Assembly: GCA_022508405.1 (NCBI GenBank)
Contig: JAFLVI010000006.1
Span: forward strand, 1 to 46,963
DNA: 46,963 bases
DNA from: Clostridiales bacterium
GTDB taxonomy: Bacteria; Bacillota; Clostridia; Christensenellales; Pumilibacteraceae
Reading direction: 5' to 3'
The translations under genes were made by a program, and so were the position numbers. The notes beneath the pieces are model-generated. The model did no database searches. It was not told the DNA's origin and saw only the letters and a program-made list of their open reading frames with translations. Positions 1 through 8,076 of the stretch are shown one piece after another. Each line of letters starts with the position of its first letter. Position 1 is the stretch's first letter.

Positions 1-105
1 TAAGGTCTTGTGCAACGTCTGCTTGCGAACCGTGTCAGGGCTTGACCGCAGCAGCACTAAACAAGATGTGGCGTGTGCCACAAGGTAGCTTTAGCGGAGT
101 CAACC
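1..105 (+). ncRNA. ffs: Signal recognition particle RNA (partial, 3' part)
   Basis: The RNA core of the signal recognition particle, which binds Ffh and targets membrane proteins. Seen: the domain IV signature GTGTCAGG...AGCAGCAC followed by GATGTGGCGTGTGCCAC and AGGTAGCTT, the order found in bacterial SRP RNAs. CTTGTG near the 5' end pairs with CACAAG near position 80, closing the long hairpin. The 5' end, and any Alu domain, lies outside the window or at its edge, and the exact 3' end is uncertain. The apical loop is not the usual GGAA; the 10 nt between CAGG and AGCAGC contain UGAC, which would fit the URRC class of SRP tetraloops. Confidence 0.82.
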
Positions 106-150
106 GGCGGAAAAACGCTTCGGTGCGTATTATCAAAGACGGTGCGCAGT

Positions 151-190
151 TTCAAAACCCGACGAACAGAAATGCTCGTCGGGTTTTGAA
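151..190. terminator. Perfect 15-bp hairpin, probable bidirectional terminator
   Basis: TTCAAAACCCGACGA and its exact reverse complement are separated by 10 nt. The arms supply A-rich and T-rich tracts on both strands, so it can end the SRP RNA on plus and the serS operon on minus. Confidence 0.7.
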
Positions 191-286
191 TTGCAAAATA
201 TTATAAGAACTTTCAACTAAAACAAATTGTAAATAAAAGATTCGCCAAGCCTTTGGCTTGCTCGTCGGGTTTTGAATTGCAAAATA
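173..286. repeat. 28-bp direct repeat derived from the terminator arm
   Basis: The 28-bp sequence beginning TGCTCGTCGGGTTTTG and ending TTGCAAAATA occurs at 173-200 and again at 259-286. The second copy is preceded by a small hairpin (CAAGCC ttt GGCTTG, 246-260). It looks like a partial duplication of the terminator. Confidence 0.75.
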
Positions 287-315
287 ATTAATCTGTTAAT
301 TATTTAAAATATAAT

Positions 316-699
316 TTACTGCTTTTTTTGCGTGTCGAACAGATGCATGCAAGTAGCGGTTTTAAGATACCACTCCACCCTGTCCGGATATTCGTATACG
401 TAAATGTCGCTGTGCTTGCGCGAGGCAAACACCATGGGAAGGTCCTGAACTTGCGTGGCGGTACCTTGCGTAGCGCTTTGCGTATAACCGTAATTTTGCG
501 GCGCGGCGTTTTGCGAAAAATCGCCGTATCCGCTTTGAGCATAACCGCCAAAGTTATCCTGCGGGCCCTGCGCACCGCTGTTTTGGTAATTGCTGTTTTC
601 CGGCGAGCCGAAGTCGGTGGAAAACACCGTTTTCTCTCTGTATCCGGTCGCGTTTTGCTCGTTGTCGTTTCTATCGAATGATCTTCTTCTGCCAAACAT
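316..699 (-). CDS. Small Q/N/G/Y-rich protein, unknown
   Basis: A 127-aa protein, four bases after the serS stop and so probably co-transcribed with it. Not recognised. Residues 1-20 are charged (MFGRRRSFDRND), residues ~30-80 are low complexity, rich in Q, N, G, Y, S and A (repeats like GYAQSGYGDFSQN), and the last ~40 residues look folded (LPMVFASRKHSDIYVYEYPDRVEWYLKTA). The composition is prion-like or linker-like. No signal peptide or membrane segment. The start at MFGRRR is preferred over the other-frame ORF 300-695 because of its spacing to serS and sensible C-terminal domain. Confidence 0.6.
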   Translation of the reverse strand: MFGRRRSFDRNDNEQNATGYREKTVFSTDFGSPENSNYQNSGAQGPQDNFGGYAQSGYGDFSQNAAPQNYGYTQSATQGTATQVQDLPMVFASRKHSDIYVYEYPDRVEWYLKTATCMHLFDTQKKQ

Positions 700-703
700 A
701 ATT

Positions 704-1978
704 TTACCTCAACACATCTGTTCCCACAAATTCGCGCAAGACTTCCGGCACGGTTACCGATCCGTCTTTGTTTTGGTTTTGTTCGACTATTGCGGGCAGC
801 ACGCGGGACGTGGCAAGCCCCGATCCGTTAAGCGTGTGTACGTACCCGATTTTGCCGTCCGCGCCGCGGTAGCGCGTCATGTTGCGCCGTGCCTGATAGT
901 CGTTTGCGTTGGACACCGAGCTGACTTCTTTGTATATGCCCATGGACGGAATCCATATTTCTATATCGTAAGTGCGCGCCATGCTCGCCGAGCAGTCGCC
1001 CGCCGCCAGCTTGCTCAGTCTGTAGTGAAGCCCCAATCCTTCCACCAGAGCGCACGCCTTGTTTACAAGCTCCTCAAATGCCGCTTTACTCTGGTCGGGC
1101 GTGGTTACCTGTACCATTTCCACCTTGTTAAACTGGTGACCGCGAATCATGCCGCGCTCTTCCGCGCGGTACGATCCCGCTTCCTTGCGGTAGCACGGCG
1201 TGTAAGCAAACAGTTTTTTGGGCAGTTCGCTCTCCTGCAAAATCTCGCCGCGGTATAGATTGACAAGCGCCGTTTCAGCAGTGGGCAGCATAAACCGTTT
1301 TGCCGCACCGCCTTCCGCCGTTTCCACGCGGTAAACGTCGTCTTCAAACTTGGGAAACTGCCCCGCTCCCAGCCCGCACTCGTAGTTGAGCATATGCGGC
1401 GGAAGTATAAAGCTGTATCCGTCCTTGTTGTGCGTCTTTATAAAGTAATTGAGCAGCGCCCATTCCAAAAGAGCGCCTTTACCTGTGTACAGCCACGACC
1501 CGTTGCCGGCAAGCTTTACACCGCGCTCGTAGTCAATAAGGTGCAGACTCTCGCAAAGTTCCACATGGTTTTTAATCGGGAAATCAAACTCGGGCTTGTT
1601 CCCCCACACCTTTACGACCTTGTTGTTTTCCTTGCCGCCCGCTTCAACGTCGGGATCGGGAAGATTGGGAAGGCACAATAGCGCCATTCTCAACTGTTCG
1701 TCAACGGCTTTAAGCTGTTCGTCGCTGTTTGCAATCTCGTCGCCCAGCTCGCGCATTTTTGCAAATATCGGCTGAACGTCCTTGCCTTCCTTTTTGAGTC
1801 TGGGGATATCCGCGCTAACCTTGTTCTTTTCGGCTTTAAGCGCTTCGGTCTTGCCGATAATGTCGCGCCGCTGTACGTCCAGTGCGAGAATGGCGTTTAA
1901 GTCGGCGTCACAGCCGCGCTTACTTAACGCCGCCGCAACAAGGTCGGGATTGCTTCGTATAAGGTTGATGTCTATCAT
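704..1978 (-). CDS. serS: Serine--tRNA ligase
   Basis: Charges tRNA-Ser (and tRNA-Sec) with serine in the cytoplasm. The 424-aa length is typical. Residues ~25-110 form the N-terminal tRNA-binding coiled coil (QRRDIIGKTEALKAEKNKV). Class II motif 2 is visible as CYRKEAGSYRAEERGMIRGHQF and motif 3 as NGSGLATSRVLPAIVEQNQ. It is preceded by a consensus promoter and followed within 4 nt by the small Q/N-rich gene. No T-box leader is visible in the ~50-nt leader. Confidence 0.97.
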   Translation of the reverse strand: MIDINLIRSNPDLVAAALSKRGCDADLNAILALDVQRRDIIGKTEALKAEKNKVSADIPRLKKEGKDVQPIFAKMRELGDEIANSDEQLKAVDEQLRMALLCLPNLPDPDVEAGGKENNKVVKVWGNKPEFDFPIKNHVELCESLHLIDYERGVKLAGNGSWLYTGKGALLEWALLNYFIKTHNKDGYSFILPPHMLNYECGLGAGQFPKFEDDVYRVETAEGGAAKRFMLPTAETALVNLYRGEILQESELPKKLFAYTPCYRKEAGSYRAEERGMIRGHQFNKVEMVQVTTPDQSKAAFEELVNKACALVEGLGLHYRLSKLAAGDCSASMARTYDIEIWIPSMGIYKEVSSVSNANDYQARRNMTRYRGADGKIGYVHTLNGSGLATSRVLPAIVEQNQNKDGSVTVPEVLREFVGTDVLR

Positions 1979-2027
1979 GTGTTCGTCCTTTGACTGAGTA
2001 TTTTTATTCTAAGCCTTTATCATCTGT

Positions 2028-2056
2028 ATTATAACATTGAACCATGATAAAATCAA
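2028..2056 (-). promoter_or_regulatory. Sigma-A type promoter of serS
   Basis: On minus, TTGATT, 17 nt, TATAAT, about 50 nt before the serS start codon. Confidence 0.7.
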
Positions 2057-2074
2057 CAATATATTGTGGTTTTA

Positions 2075-3712
2075 TTATTTTTCTTTTTGCAAGTCGCGGT
2101 CTTTTTTTCGCCCAAGCCTAAACCATGTAAATTCGGATTTTATGTTTATCGCACCGCAGAGCAATATGCCGACGGCGTACACTATTATAAACGCTCCGCC
2201 GCCGATAAGCGTTTGCCACAAATACGGCACAGCGTTTTTAAGCGCCGCCGTTGTTCCCCAAAACGCAAAACAACCCAGCGCCGTAAAAACAACGGGCACA
2301 ATAAACGCGTTTTTTATTTCCGCGCCGACAGTAAGCTTTTTGTAAGCGCAACGCATGGAAAGCAAAGCCGCTATCCCGTAGCAAAGAGTTGTTGCAAAAG
2401 CCGCGCCCGTTATTCCGAACGCACGCACCACAAACGGCGTGAGTCCCACCTTTACGCACGCCCCGATAAGCAGGTTTATAACAGGCTTGTGCGCCTTGTT
2501 GTACCCCTGCAACACCGCAGTGGACAGCTGCAATATTCCTATATAAAACACCGACATGGCCTGCACGCGCAGCAGTTGTGCCGCAAGCAAAAGTTGGTCG
2601 GAAGTCAATCCCCTGCGGTACAGCACGTTAACCACAGGTTCCGGAAAAAACAAGAACACGGCGGTAATCGGCAAAGTAAACAGCATTATCCATTTTGCCG
2701 CACTGCGCGTTGCGGGCGCGGCGTCTTCGCCCTTTTCCACGGCGCGCGTGATTGTGGGCAAAAAGGCTATTGCAACGGACAGCGCAACCACAGTGGGCAT
2801 GTTTATAAGCGTGCCTACAGGTCCTACAAACAGACCGAACATTGCCGTTGCGCTCTCCCGCCCCGCGCCGCCGTGCATAAGTAGGTTTATGACAAGCACC
2901 GAATCTATCATCTGCGTTATGGGAAGTACCAGCGCGCCCAAAGTGACGGACAGCGCAAAGGAAAACAATTCTTTCATCAATGTTTTGTCGTCAACGGCGT
3001 CGGTCGGTGCGGAAAACTCTTGTGATATTTCGGCGTTTAATGCCGCAACGCGCGAAAGCTTTACCCGCCTTTTCCCGATAAAAGCGTAGCGTAAAAAAAG
3101 ATATAAAAGCGCGGTAAGCTCGCTGATAGATACGCCGAGTAGCGCCCCCGCCACCGCGTACTTTACACCGTACGGCAAAAACAGCTTGCTCAAGTACAAG
3201 CCCAATACAAGCTTTATTACCTGCTCTATAAGCTGGCTTATTCCCCCGGGGAGCATTTGCGTTCTGCCCTGAAAATATCCTCGCAAAACGTTTATCCCGC
3301 CGGCGAACAACAGCGACGGACAAAGCGCCAAATACGCAAGTCCGGCGTCCGTATTGCCCTGCACGCCCGATATTACATTGCGAAGAACCGCAACGCCTAC
3401 GGTGCATATTGCCGCCGCTGCGGATAACGGCAGTATAGCGATTTTTATTGTGCGCTTTGCCGCGCCGTCGTTATTAAGCGCGGTGTACTTTGCGACAACG
3501 CGCGACACCGCGCCCGAAGTCCCACTGCCGCAAAAAGCGAGCAGCACGGTGTACAGCGGAAACACCATCTGATACAATCCCATGCCTTCCGCTCCCACTA
3601 TATTTGTAAGCGGCACGCGGTACAGCGCGCCTATAAGCTTTGCTATTATTCCTATTGCGGCAACAATAGCCGCACTTCTGCCAAATGACTTTATTGTGTG
3701 CTCTTTTTCCAC
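2075..3712 (-). CDS. MOP-superfamily lipid flippase (SpoVB/MurJ-like)
   Basis: A 545-aa polytopic membrane protein with about 14 hydrophobic segments, starting MEKEHTIKSFGRSAAIVAAIGIIAKLIGALYRVPLTNIVG, the typical start of the Firmicutes SpoVB/YtgP group of oligosaccharidyl-lipid flippases. Members move lipid-linked cell-wall or cortex precursors across the membrane. FQGRTQMLPGGISQLIEQ and GAVSRVVAKY match conserved family stretches. It stands alone between serS and the ferredoxin. Whether it serves vegetative wall synthesis (MurJ/Amj-type) or spore cortex (SpoVB) cannot be decided here. Confidence 0.85.
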   Translation of the reverse strand: MEKEHTIKSFGRSAAIVAAIGIIAKLIGALYRVPLTNIVGAEGMGLYQMVFPLYTVLLAFCGSGTSGAVSRVVAKYTALNNDGAAKRTIKIAILPLSAAAAICTVGVAVLRNVISGVQGNTDAGLAYLALCPSLLFAGGINVLRGYFQGRTQMLPGGISQLIEQVIKLVLGLYLSKLFLPYGVKYAVAGALLGVSISELTALLYLFLRYAFIGKRRVKLSRVAALNAEISQEFSAPTDAVDDKTLMKELFSFALSVTLGALVLPITQMIDSVLVINLLMHGGAGRESATAMFGLFVGPVGTLINMPTVVALSVAIAFLPTITRAVEKGEDAAPATRSAAKWIMLFTLPITAVFLFFPEPVVNVLYRRGLTSDQLLLAAQLLRVQAMSVFYIGILQLSTAVLQGYNKAHKPVINLLIGACVKVGLTPFVVRAFGITGAAFATTLCYGIAALLSMRCAYKKLTVGAEIKNAFIVPVVFTALGCFAFWGTTAALKNAVPYLWQTLIGGGAFIIVYAVGILLCGAINIKSEFTWFRLGRKKDRDLQKEK

Positions 3713-3811
3713 ACATATAGTATGATTAAATCAAAAAGAAATAATAGATAAACAAAAAATAAATTTTAGGCCGCCCGCCTTTTAAGCGCATAATATAATG
3801 TGCTTATTGTT

Positions 3812-3844
3812 AATTCTGCATTCTGCATTCTTAATTCTTCATTA
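3812..3844. repeat. Heptamer tandem array, copy 1
   Basis: Consecutive 7-nt units AATTCTG, CATTCTG, CATTCTT, AATTCTT, CATTAAA. Same period and core as arrays near 10578, 35451 and 37237. Confidence 0.65.
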
Positions 3845-3873
3845 AAAAAAGGACTGCAACTGAATTGCAGTCC
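3842..3873 (-). terminator. Terminator of the ferredoxin gene
   Basis: On minus, GGACTGCAA ttcag TTGCAGTCC followed by TTTTTTT. Nine-bp perfect stem, 5-nt loop, 20 nt after the ferredoxin stop. Confidence 0.88.
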
Positions 3874-3892
3874 GATTTTTACTAAATCTACC

Positions 3893-4060
3893 TTATTCGG
3901 TAATAGCGCCCGTCGGGCATTCACCCTCACATGCGCCGCAGTCGATACAAGCGTCTGCGTCTACTACATACTTGCCGTCGCCTTCGCTGATGGCGTTTAC
4001 GGGGCAAGCCGCCGCGCATGCGCCGCAGGAAATGCATTCATCGGTAATTTTGTGTGCCAT
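3893..4060 (-). CDS. 2[4Fe-4S] ferredoxin
   Basis: A 55-aa electron carrier too short for the ORF track, starting MAHKITDECISCGACAAACP. It has two cluster motifs, CISCGACAAACP at residues ~9-20 and CIDCGACEGECP at ~39-50, as in clostridial-type ferredoxins that serve pyruvate:ferredoxin oxidoreductase, hydrogenase and related enzymes. The start is fixed by GGAGGT 7 nt upstream. It is monocistronic: consensus promoter at 4100-4128 and a strong terminator right after the stop. It supports an anaerobic, fermentative host. Confidence 0.96.
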   Translation of the reverse strand: MAHKITDECISCGACAAACPVNAISEGDGKYVVDADACIDCGACEGECPTGAITE

Positions 4061-4099
4061 GGTTTAACCTCCATAATTTTGTACTGTATTTATATTGCA

Positions 4100-4128
4100 A
4101 TTATAGCATAAACCGTGCAAGATGTCAA
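4100..4128 (-). promoter_or_regulatory. Consensus promoter of the ferredoxin gene
   Basis: TTGACA, 17 nt, TATAAT on minus, about 40 nt before the start codon: a full sigma-A consensus, as expected for an abundantly made protein. Confidence 0.88.
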
Positions 4129-4188
4129 CGTGTAAAAAAGATTTATTCGGTTAGCGGGTGCGAACAATTTGTTTGCGCACACTTTATT

Positions 4189-5313
4189 TTACTCAGCGGC
4201 TCCGCCTTGATTGCCCTGCGGTCCGCCCTGCTTATTGCGGGACTTGTGCTTTTTCTTTTTTCCGCCGTGGCTTTTGCCGCCGTTATTTGCGTTGTTTGCG
4301 TTGTTGTTATTGCCGCCTTTGTTTTCGGGACGACTGCTATCGCCGTTTCCGTTATTTTCGGGACGTTTCCCGCCGTGGCGATTTTTGTTTTTGTTTTTGT
4401 TCTTGCCGCCGTTGCCGTTATTTGCGTTATTATTGTTGTTGTTTTTCTGTTCGTCGTGTTCTTCGTTATCGTCGTCCGTTTCGGGCGCCTTGCCGGCGCG
4501 AGGCTCAAACTTAAGTTCGTTTAGAGTGTACTCCACAAACTCGAAGTTTTCCTCGTCACCCACGCGCAACCTTACTTTTTCGGTAAGCGGCGTGACCGAT
4601 ACGACCGTGCCCCGCCTGCCGTCCGGACAGGTCACCCACGACCCTACTTTGGGACTGCGGCGCATCACGTCCTCGTACGTCTTGTTCTCGTAAGACAGAC
4701 AGCATAAAAGCCGTCCGCACATGCCGTTTATCTTGTTGGGCGTGAGCGCAAGGTTTTGGCACTTTGCCATTTTTATGGAAACGTGATCGCTGTCCGACTC
4801 GAATCTGCCGCAGCAGCACGGCATGCCGCACGAACCCAAAGACCCTATCAACTTGCATTCTTCCCGCGCGCCGATCTGCCGTAGGTCGATTCGAATATGA
4901 AACGCGGACGCAAGGTCGCGCACAAGCTCGCGAAAATCCACGCGCTGTTCGGCGGTGAAGTACAAAACAAGCTTGCTGTGATCGACAGTAAACTCGCAGT
5001 CCACAATCTTCATATCCAGTCCGCGCGATAAAACCTTTTGCTTTGCGGTGGCTATTATCTCCTGCTTTTGCGCTTCGTCCGCGGTGGCGGCTTCTATATC
5101 GTTTTGGGTAGCAATGCGAAGCACGCCCTTTAACGGCGCGACAATCTTGCTTTCTTCTACTTCGGTCACAGGCAAAATTACCGTGGCAAGCTCCACACCG
5201 CGCTGTGTTTCCACAACTACTTTACCGCCCTTGACGTACTCTTCGCCCTCGGTTGGCGCAAAGTAATACATTCGCGGCGAAGTGCGGAATCTTACGCCTA
5301 TCACTTTCGGCAT
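4189..5313 (-). CDS. ricT: PSP1-domain regulatory protein RicT (YaaT)
   Basis: Homologue of B. subtilis YaaT/RicT, part of the RicA-RicF-RicT (Y) complex that assists RNase Y mRNA processing and affects sporulation, competence and biofilm. Residues 1-275 carry the PSP1 domain with the conserved cysteine-rich stretch GSCGMPCCCGRFESDSDHVSIKMAKCQNLALTPNKINGMCGRLLCCL, which fits the Fe-S ligands of the family. Residues ~280-374 are an odd disordered tail of N, G and K (NNNNNNANNGNGGKNKNKNKN, PENKGGNNNN), making it ~90 aa longer than usual. Its start overlaps the end of holB by 13 nt, with GGAGGT inside holB, so it is translationally coupled. Confidence 0.93.
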   Translation of the reverse strand: MPKVIGVRFRTSPRMYYFAPTEGEEYVKGGKVVVETQRGVELATVILPVTEVEESKIVAPLKGVLRIATQNDIEAATADEAQKQEIIATAKQKVLSRGLDMKIVDCEFTVDHSKLVLYFTAEQRVDFRELVRDLASAFHIRIDLRQIGAREECKLIGSLGSCGMPCCCGRFESDSDHVSIKMAKCQNLALTPNKINGMCGRLLCCLSYENKTYEDVMRRSPKVGSWVTCPDGRRGTVVSVTPLTEKVRLRVGDEENFEFVEYTLNELKFEPRAGKAPETDDDNEEHDEQKNNNNNNANNGNGGKNKNKNKNRHGGKRPENNGNGDSSRPENKGGNNNNANNANNGGKSHGGKKKKHKSRNKQGGPQGNQGGAAE

Positions 5314-6278
5314 TGTGCTTTTACCTCCATTATCTTTAATATTAGTGTGTCCATAACCGCCTGAGGCATACAGTTGGCGGCGTTGTGCTTTTTGGCTTCG
5401 CGCACCGCTTCCGCGGCGAGAGTGGCGGAATGCGGCGTGTATCCGTCCGCAATTTCTTGTATGTCTTTACTGTCAAAAACCGTGCCGACGCCTATGCAAT
5501 ATCTTGCTATGTCGTTTAACAAATATTCGACTACTCCGAGCAAGCTTTCCACCTTGTCGCGCGACATCTTTTCGTACACGGCTGCGGCGTGCGCAAACAT
5601 CTTGCTGCCGCTGGCAAGCCTAATAAGCTTTTTTGCCGACTCGTATGTGTCCTTAAAGCCGGCGTCCGCCAGTATGCGCTCTGCCGTGCCCAAATTTCCG
5701 CGGCTCGCTTGCGCCGCAAGCTTTACCGCCGCTCCGTCCTTGTGAAATCTGCTCAGCTCCCGCTCCACAACCGCTATGTCAAACGGCGGCAGTTCTATTC
5801 TGTTGCAACGCGACTCCACGGTGGGCAAAAGCTTGCCGCTTGCGCAAAGCACAAAGCACACGCGCGGGGGCGGCTCTTCCAGCGACTTTAAAAGCTTATT
5901 CTGGCAAATCTCGCTCATGCTTTCGGCGTTTTCTATAATGTACACCTTGTTTTTAAGCTCGAACGGCGTAAGGTACAGCGAATCCAAAATTTCCTTAATA
6001 TCGTCTACCGAAATTGCGTAACGCTTGGTTTTTTCCCCACCCGATTTTGTCTTCTTTTTTTCTTCGGCCGGTCGCGGGTAGACAATAATATCCGCATGGT
6101 CGTCAAGCGCATTTTGCTCGCTTATGCCGCACATGCGCGCCGCGACAATGCGCGAAAGCACCTTAAGTCCGTCGTCGTCCTCGCCGGACAGCAAAACCGA
6201 AGTTTCGTTGCCGACGTTTTTTATGCAGTCAAGGTCTGCGTAAAGATATGCGTACTTTTTAAGAACACATTCGCTCAT
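5301..6278 (-). CDS. holB: DNA polymerase III delta' subunit
   Basis: Clamp-loader subunit of the replicative polymerase. The 325-aa protein shows the conserved KVYIIENAESMSEICQNKLLKSLEEPPPRVCFVLCA block, the SRC motif (ESRCNRIEL) and a C-terminal helical collar domain. As is common for delta', the N-terminal P-loop is degenerate. Its position tmk-holB-ricT is the standard Firmicutes order. Start and stop overlap neighbours: ATGA with tmk upstream and 13 nt with ricT downstream, so the operon is tightly coupled. Confidence 0.92.
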   Translation of the reverse strand: MSECVLKKYAYLYADLDCIKNVGNETSVLLSGEDDDGLKVLSRIVAARMCGISEQNALDDHADIIVYPRPAEEKKKTKSGGEKTKRYAISVDDIKEILDSLYLTPFELKNKVYIIENAESMSEICQNKLLKSLEEPPPRVCFVLCASGKLLPTVESRCNRIELPPFDIAVVERELSRFHKDGAAVKLAAQASRGNLGTAERILADAGFKDTYESAKKLIRLASGSKMFAHAAAVYEKMSRDKVESLLGVVEYLLNDIARYCIGVGTVFDSKDIQEIADGYTPHSATLAAEAVREAKKHNAANCMPQAVMDTLILKIMEVKAQCRK

Positions 6279-6886
6279 AGTATGCCGCGCACCACAGACA
6301 AAATTTTAGCGGCGGTCTGTTCCTTTGTGCCCGACACGTCAATAGCGGTAAGCTCGCCCAGTTCGCACATTTGCTTAAATCCGTTGTAAACGCGGTTGAA
6401 AAACTCCAAGCTTTCGCGCTCCAACCTATCGGCGCTGTTGGCTCCGCCCTTGCGTAAAAAACCCGCTTCGGGCGTTATATCCAAAAACAAGCCCAAATCC
6501 ACCTTGAGCGGCGATATGGTTATTTCGTTCACCCGCCTTATAAACTGCAGGTCCAGCCCACGCCCGTAGCCTTGATACGCCATAGTCGAATAGATAAACC
6601 TGTCGCAAACGACCACCTTGCCTTGTTCCAATGCGGGAAACACCACTTTGTTAAGATGATCGCGCCGCGCCGCCGAATACAAGTACAGTTCGGTAACCGC
6701 GTCGGGCGAATAAGCGGGATCAAGCAAAAGCGAGCGAATGGACTCGGCAAGTTGCGCACCCCCAGGCTCTCGCGTATGCAACGTAGGAACACCCGCACTA
6801 TTAAGCGCTTCGGTGAGCAACGCGCACTGTCTGCTTTTGCCCGCTCCCTCTACTCCTTCTATTACTATGAACTTGCCGCCGTTCAT
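6275..6886 (-). CDS. tmk: Thymidylate kinase
   Basis: Phosphorylates dTMP to dTDP with ATP. The 203-aa protein has the P-loop GVEGAGKS, the TREPGG motif, the DRFIYSTMAYQGYGR segment (DRY-like) and a lid with RKGGANSADRLE. It overlaps the decarboxylase stop by 4 nt and the holB start by 4 nt (ATGA in both cases). Confidence 0.96.
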   Translation of the reverse strand: MNGGKFIVIEGVEGAGKSRQCALLTEALNSAGVPTLHTREPGGAQLAESIRSLLLDPAYSPDAVTELYLYSAARRDHLNKVVFPALEQGKVVVCDRFIYSTMAYQGYGRGLDLQFIRRVNEITISPLKVDLGLFLDITPEAGFLRKGGANSADRLERESLEFFNRVYNGFKQMCELGELTAIDVSGTKEQTAAKILSVVRGIL

Positions 6887-7899
6887 TTGTTACTCCCCAA
6901 TTCCGCCGAGAGCGCCGTTTTAAGCGATAATACGCTTGCAGGCTCGTCTTGTGCGGTCAAAATAAAAACTATATACTTGTCGGTCACCAGCTCGGAATAC
7001 ACGCCGCGACGAATCAACGCTTTATTAAGCTTTGCGGGCGATACGTTAAGCCGTGCACAGTCAAGCACAAGTCTTGTAAAATCATCGTTATCCAAAAACG
7101 GAAATTCCGTTTTTATATCCTGCACCGCGTCGTAAAGACGGTCGTATGCCGCGGCGGTGTCTTTTGAAGCCGCTTTGGTCAACGCGTCGTCTATAGAAGC
7201 GTACAGTAGGTATGACGGGCTTGTAGTGCCCATAACGGAAACAATGTCGCACAAGCGCGCACTGTTTTTGTCCGTCAGATTATCAAGTAACAGCGCCGAC
7301 TGTGTAAGCGCACATAGCGTTTTGTGCGTGGACACGTTGCAGATATCCGCCTTTTTTGCAACGCTTTCGGGCAACTTATCGGAAAACCCGAAGTGCGCTC
7401 CGTGCGCGCTGTCCGCAATAAACAAAAGCCCTTTCCTTTTGCAGTAATCGGCTATGCCGTCAATGTCGGCGCAAAACCCGTAATACGTAGGGGTGGTAAC
7501 AACCACCGCCTTTGTATCAGCTGTGACAGCGCTGTCAATCTGCTTGACGGTAAGCGGATATACACTTCCGACATTCCCCGCCGTAACAAAACGCTTGCCG
7601 GAAAGAACAAAACCGTCAAACACCGAACGGTGCGAATTTACGTCCACCACCGCGCACGCGCCCGAATAGAATACAGCCGACTTAACGCCCTGCGAACTGC
7701 CGCCGCAAAGATAGTGCGCGTGCCGTGCGCCGTAGATATCGGCGGCGCGGCGTTCGGCTTCCAAAACATATCCTGCCGGAAAGCTATCGTCCGAAAGCTC
7801 GGTCAAATCGAGTTGGCAAATTTTCCCTTTATGCCCGGGCGTATGCAGTCTTACTTTATCTTCCGCCGCGGCTTTTTTTAAATGTTCCGCTAAACTCAA
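6883..7899 (-). CDS. Orn/Lys/Arg decarboxylase family PLP enzyme (YaaO-like)
   Basis: A 338-aa fold-type I PLP enzyme. HTPGHKG near residue 20, the DSAHGAHFG segment (residue ~165) and STHKTL with the presumed PLP lysine (residue ~190) are family signatures. It is shorter than full-length decarboxylases (~480 aa), with a small C-terminal domain, as often seen for the copy next to tmk in Clostridia. The substrate cannot be told. The start is TTG with CGGAGAA upstream. First gene of the tmk-holB-ricT operon. Confidence 0.85.
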   Translation of the reverse strand: MSLAEHLKKAAAEDKVRLHTPGHKGKICQLDLTELSDDSFPAGYVLEAERRAADIYGARHAHYLCGGSSQGVKSAVFYSGACAVVDVNSHRSVFDGFVLSGKRFVTAGNVGSVYPLTVKQIDSAVTADTKAVVVTTPTYYGFCADIDGIADYCKRKGLLFIADSAHGAHFGFSDKLPESVAKKADICNVSTHKTLCALTQSALLLDNLTDKNSARLCDIVSVMGTTSPSYLLYASIDDALTKAASKDTAAAYDRLYDAVQDIKTEFPFLDNDDFTRLVLDCARLNVSPAKLNKALIRRGVYSELVTDKYIVFILTAQDEPASVLSLKTALSAELGSNK

Positions 7900-7950
7900 T
7901 TATTTTCTCCGAGAATATATAATTGGAATAAAAATAAAAATACATCAAGC

Positions 7951-8076
7951 CGCTAAGGCGTAGTCGCGACGCAGACGGACAGCCGACGACGAGACGCGAT
8001 GGGAGTTTAGAACCGCCTAAATGACCGAGCGCCGAGAAGCACGCAGTCCGTATCCGGCGATAAATACGACTTAGCG
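7951..8076. repeat. Structured intergenic repeat, copy A
   Basis: A ~125-nt element between the decarboxylase gene and lysS. Outer arms CGCTAAG/CTTAGCG (the right arm covers the lysS stop codon), an inner pair ACGGAC/GTCCGT, and a central hairpin GGGAGTTTA gaaccgcc TAAATGACCGAG. The same central motif and layout occur at 15125-15254 with different outer arms. Strand and function unknown. Confidence 0.6.

Noticed and set aside
300-695. 131-aa ORF on minus overlapping the small protein after serS
   Set aside because: Arg/Thr-rich frame shadow; the other frame starts just after serS with sensible composition.
1979-2074. T-box leader before serS
   Set aside because: The leader is only ~50 nt and has no T-box sequence or specifier stem.
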